Source: Pardosa pseudoannulata (taxonomy: Eukaryota; Arthropoda; Arachnida; Araneae; Lycosidae). Taken from it: DNA of 64,000 nucleotides. The notes under the pieces were generated by a model, which did no database searches, was not told the DNA's origin, and saw only the letters and a list, made by a program, of their open reading frames with translations. Position numbers and translations under genes: made by a program. Below, one piece after another: positions 59,649 through 64,000 of this stretch; position 1 is the stretch's first letter, and each line of letters begins with the position of its first letter. The stretch covers positions 86,765,461 through 86,829,460 of the forward strand of contig CM063498.1 in the NCBI GenBank assembly GCA_032207245.1, written 5' to 3'.

Positions 59649-62600
59649 AATAATAATCCCTGACTTTTCGGACCCAAAATCGTCTAACACAATTTTAAAA
59701 CTTAAATATTTTAACTTTAGTTAAATTTTTTTGAAAACTTAAAAATATTTCTGGTTGATTCTTCAATATCTCACAAAACTTTACGCCAAAAGTTATATAA
59801 ATGCAAATAATAGGTTTTATACTTCTATAATTTTTAGCAAACATTTTTAGCAATAATAAGGCTTGTATAACAAGATATAACTTGAAATAAGTCACGCGTG
59901 TACTTAACGAGAATTTCGAGTTTCGTGGAATAACGTCATTTGCGTTGAATTTTAAGAGTAGTTAAGCAAAATCTCAAAAGTGTCTGAAAACACAAGAAAA
60001 AAGAATCTGTGTTAAACTTTGAAATTAACTATAACCGCGACAGAACGAAGTAACATCCTATAATTAATCTTCTCTTCAAATTACTTTCTCCCAGAATTCA
60101 AAGTTGTGGACAAATTATATGGTTTGCTAATCAAAATACAAATTTTATGTTTACGGTGTATGAACACAATGATATATATTATTTAAATTTTACTAATATG
60201 GATTGTTAAACGGCTTCATTGATCTATGATTTGTTTCACAAGTTTTTACTCATTAGTATTCTATGTGTATTTTGCTTTAATGAATAGTGAAGTCTTGTCA
60301 TTAAAACTAATCCCAGTGATTATTTGTGAATTTTTACATTCTTTAAAAATATTTGAAGTATGTATATCAGTGATATTGTTTTATTTCTTATGAAGCCAAG
60401 AAACCTTAAATTTCGATTTTTAAAATATCCCTTTTTTAATTACTATCTTAAAAAGTGCATGAATATAAAATACGATTTTGACTTATAGGAATCTTTTCAT
60501 ATTGTTAAAAATAATAATATTTTCTAAGTTTTGAAAAACATTTATTTAGTTTTTATCCACTCCCTTAGTATGTAATATACTATCTTCGCTGTTATTGGAT
60601 AGTATTTCACTATTAGAGATTGTCACTTGGCTGCTACTAATGTGTGTGTACTTTCTTTTTCGTTTAGCGCGTGGTCTATACAAGGCGTTCATTTTATCTA
60701 TCCTCGTTAAGTCAGTTTTTTTTTATATCTGAAGTCACTCGCATTGATGAAACAGTTCTGTCGTAGCCACAAAACATGCGTCTGCATGCAGTCTCTTTCT
60801 GTGTCTTACCTTATTAATTTTGCATTTATTCCTATATTCTGATATATATGTTTTACCATCATGTAAATATCGTTAACGTTTTCAACAAGAGAGGTTGATA
60901 ATAAAAGTGTAGTTTTACCAATGTGCCCAAATGCCCCATTTTTAAATACATCGCTTATACATAGTTGTTCGACCTTATCTTGAATCTTACCATTCTAAAA
61001 TTGTATTTCTAACTCTTTCTTTTCTTGACTAATAAACAGAGCCAGGAGTAAAAGTTGAGACTACGTAATTTCTTTTGTACTACGGAAAAGAAGCATTGCT
61101 AATGTTGTCAACTAGAGAGGTCGACAGTTTTAGAGTAGAAATGCTAGGCATTTATTTTAAATGCTAAGTAAATTGTGACACTTTTACAAATATTGATTGC
61201 TATACCTTATCTTTAATTTTCACATTTTAAGGCGGGTAATTGTATCTGCGTTTATGATCTACAGATGAAACCACGACTCAAATATTATCTTTTAAAATCC
61301 TTAGGGTGAATTCATGGAAGTTAACTAACGTTAAAAGCGTCAAAGGTTGTTTTTTTATTATCAGAAATACGCAGGCAGTACCATCATAGAATAAAAGTAA
61401 GTAAAACAAATGTTCAGAGAATTAAACAAATATATGACTTATTAAATAAAAAGTTTTTTTTAGTTCTACGTCACTTTGAAAGGTACACAGTAATAAAAAT
61501 TAAATAGCTGTAATATTATGTTTGCACTTTATAACTAAATAAAATAAATCAATTATAGTTTTGATGGGCACTGCAATATTGTTAACTATAAATATATTAC
61601 GGTGAAAGTGTGTATTGTTAAAAGTTGTGTAAGTTGTATTGGTAAAATGAAAACTGATTGCTACGCCAAATGCTAAGAGCCAAGCGCTTTCCTTGGCGAG
61701 TGTCTGGCGACGAGTGGGTTTTTGATACCAAAGTTTGTCAGTATTGTTAAAGTTTTGTTCTAAGTAGTCGCCTTAAGGCAAGCTGGTATTTAGCCCCAGT
61801 AATAAAGAAAGAAATAGTTTTTTAAGTGTTAGGAAGTCTAATATGTTTTCTGTTGAATATGTTTTACAAGTAAAAATTACCACTTCTTAGCTATCGAACA
61901 CTGATGTATATACAGTGTAAAATATTAAATATTTAGCAACTATATAGATATGAATGTTAAAAAAATTGTTGAATAAGTAACTGTAACAAGTTTGTAGATA
62001 TGGATATACTCGTTTAAAAATAGTGCCAAAAATATAAGGTTACTGTAAATGTTGTACAGTCATACTGAATTTTTCTATATCTTAAAATATGAAAATGTGT
62101 ATACAAAAAGGATGAATGTAAAAAAATTACCCATAGTGAAGAAGAAGATTGTCAGTTTTTTAAGTAACTCTATAAATAAGGGGTTTTCCAGAGTTATTAT
62201 CCTGGCAGGGTTATGCGGGATAGTGGAAGCAGATTTTCCATCCTAAATTGAAAATTTTTATCTGTAAACCCTTCTATAGGAGCTGGATGTGGGATGAGAG
62301 TAAGTAAGTTAACTAACGTTCTGTTCTTTTATTTTAATTAACCAAAGACAGAAAAGTTACTAATTATTAAATCTTAAAAACATTGTAAGAAACACTATAC
62401 GAGTGAATGCAGTTAACTTTTTGTATCTCGCTAACCCCGATTTGAAAATTAATTCTTCAAATGTAAAAATATATCATACCAAGCATGCAGAAGCAATTAA
62501 ACGATTTTGAAAAATAAAAATAAAATTTCTAGGCAAAAATTATAAGTGTATTTTCTGCAAAAATACTTCTTTCGTATGAATATTGAAAATTACTTTTGCA

Positions 62601-62764
62601 CTGCATTATCTTTACATAAGAATTTAAAAAGATTTTTTACGAGAAATCTTTTTTTATATCTTCAGTTTCTTTTCTTTCTTTTTAATTTTGAAAATCCATA
62701 GATTTGTTTTCAGTAATAATCATGAGGTAAATGTACACATTTTATATGAAAAGTAAAGTCCGTT
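59649..62764. other. No supported gene
   Basis: AT-rich. A 48-codon minus frame at 60546-60692 is described under findings. A stretch near 61690-61810 (CCTTAAGGCAAGC, TAGCCCCAGTAATAAAGAAA) may be a SINE tail. Confidence 0.4.
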
Positions 62765-63121
62765 TAGGTGGTCATCTGCCATCAAAGCGGACTTGAGCAA
62801 TGTGGAGTACTCTTGTGATTTATAAACCATGGTTTTAACTTTAGAGGTGACCACCACTTACAAATCGGAGTTGACTCTAGTGAAGTGACGTCTCAAGACT
62901 GAACTTCATAACACTTTGACTCAACCACAGTTCAGTTTTGAAAACTAACTCAATTTATGCTCTCTCATGTCATTTTTCCCCTTACGTCATCAACATTTGA
63001 CAGAACACAGTGTTTAAACATCACAGCCCAATGGACTCCACTCCACTCTACTTCGCATTCGGTTACCACCATCTCTTAACTTCATTATGCTCAAGTCCAC
63101 TCCACATCTGGTGGCCTCCTA
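62765..63121. mobile_element. Possible MITE
   Basis: TAGGTGGTCATCTG...GCGGACTTGAGCAATGTGGAG at the left is partly mirrored by CTCAAGTCCACTCCACATCTGGTGGCCTCCTA at the right. The matching is imperfect and no clear target duplication was found. Confidence 0.4.
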
Positions 63122-63619
63122 GTCTTTGTATCGTCGTTTGATTGGGATTCTATCTGCAAATTGTGTTTGTTGAAGCGTTATATGACAGCAACAATCAACA
63201 AAACAGTGTATTCAAGTTCACTGAGGAAATGACATTTTTGTGTATGTTGCAGTCATGAAACAGGGTGATACAAAGGGTTAAAATATTATGGCTACTAAAT
63301 TTCAATAATTATACCCCCATAAAAGCAGCTGGATAAGCAACAATATGAAAGGAACAAAAACCCATGAGGCCCAGAGTCTGCAGTTCTCTCATTCTATATA
63401 CAGCTAGGAGAAAAGTTTCTTCTCTAGTGAAAACATTTTTGCTTATTACCTACACCTAGAGATGTAAATAACCCGGAATGTTGAAGAGGTGGGAATAAAC
63501 CGGAAATTTTGGGAACTTTGGGAAGAAATCATTTTAACAATGTTTACATTTATTTTGCCAACAGTGGCTATTTAAGAACTGGCATATTATTTCTAAGAGA
63601 TTTTTTTTTTTACTTTTGG

Positions 63620-63620
<1 letters not shown>

Positions 63621-63664
<44 letters not shown>
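63621..63664. repeat. (TA)n microsatellite
   Basis: Uninterrupted TA dinucleotide run. The window ends in a CA run at 63975-63993. Confidence 0.95.
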
Positions 63665-63669
<5 letters not shown>

Positions 63670-64000
63670 GAAATAATAGCAATGAGCAATTAAATGATTT
63701 TATAGTAGTACTTATGTAATTAATGACCCTGTTAGTCTTATCAAACACATAACTGGTTGCTTCAACTTTAATTGCTAATATAATAATTATATACATTATA
63801 TTTGATCATTATTTATTATGTAAATTGCTTTATGCTAAACTTTTTCTCCTCCTTTTATAATATAAAAATAAATATTTTTAAATTTAAAATAACAGTTTAT
63901 TATTTTTTTTGTAGTGCATATATCATTTAAAGGTGTAATCAAATGACAATGTTGCATTTTGTGTCCAATTCCTACACACACACACACACACACATTTATA

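Overview
This is an AT-rich (visually about 70% A+T) eukaryotic nuclear window. It is intron-rich, with multi-kilobase introns and a very dense mix of microsatellites, DNA transposon remnants, non-LTR retrotransposon pieces and tRNA-derived SINEs. No bacterial gene organisation is present. The long introns, the divergent TTI2 protein, the RNase H-type retrotransposon tails and one SINE body type make an arthropod likely, most probably a chelicerate such as a spider. This is inference from remembered repeat styles; no search was run.

The central result is one split gene on the minus strand that no single open reading frame reveals. I rebuilt it exon by exon from splice sites, reading phase and family resemblance. 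It is TTI2, the TELO2-interacting protein 2 subunit of the TTT co-chaperone. It has 11 coding exons running from 49212 down to 19465, with consistent phases throughout (1407 nt, 468 codons plus stop). Two of its exons, coding exon 1 and coding exon 10, lie in separate recent tandem duplications of about 1.93 kb and 1.59 kb. Each has an intact second copy with splice sites. Because the exon phases are asymmetric, splicing both exon-10 copies into one mRNA, or skipping both, breaks the frame.

Layout. 0-6.1 kb: an unidentified 187-codon ORF; a 60-bp minisatellite; then a composite region with a THAP-domain exon (minus) and a SWIM/YqaJ-type N-terminal exon (plus), bounded by ~350-bp direct repeats, with a deleted mariner-like element next to the right-hand repeat. 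6-17 kb: microsatellites, a pogo-like non-autonomous element, a deleted mariner with a mutated catalytic residue, hairpin repeats, a tRNA-derived SINE and a hAT-like non-autonomous element. 18-49.2 kb: TTI2. Its introns and 3' flank hold RNase H fragments, piggyBac-type MITEs, a Tigger remnant, a candidate solo LTR, three hAT elements with target-site duplications (one still encoding a hAT dimerisation domain), two more copies of the 15.8-kb hAT-like family, a Tc1 remnant, a Harbinger-like MITE and a SINE. 49.2-52.55 kb: the exon 1 tandem duplication. 52.5-64 kb: probable 5' flank, then repeats: a Harbinger-like MITE, a complete but decayed Tc1-like element, a 322-bp tandem array carrying hAT-derived coding sequence, and a possible MITE.

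Apart from TTI2, the THAP exon, the SWIM-type exon and the 187-codon ORF, I found no convincing host gene.
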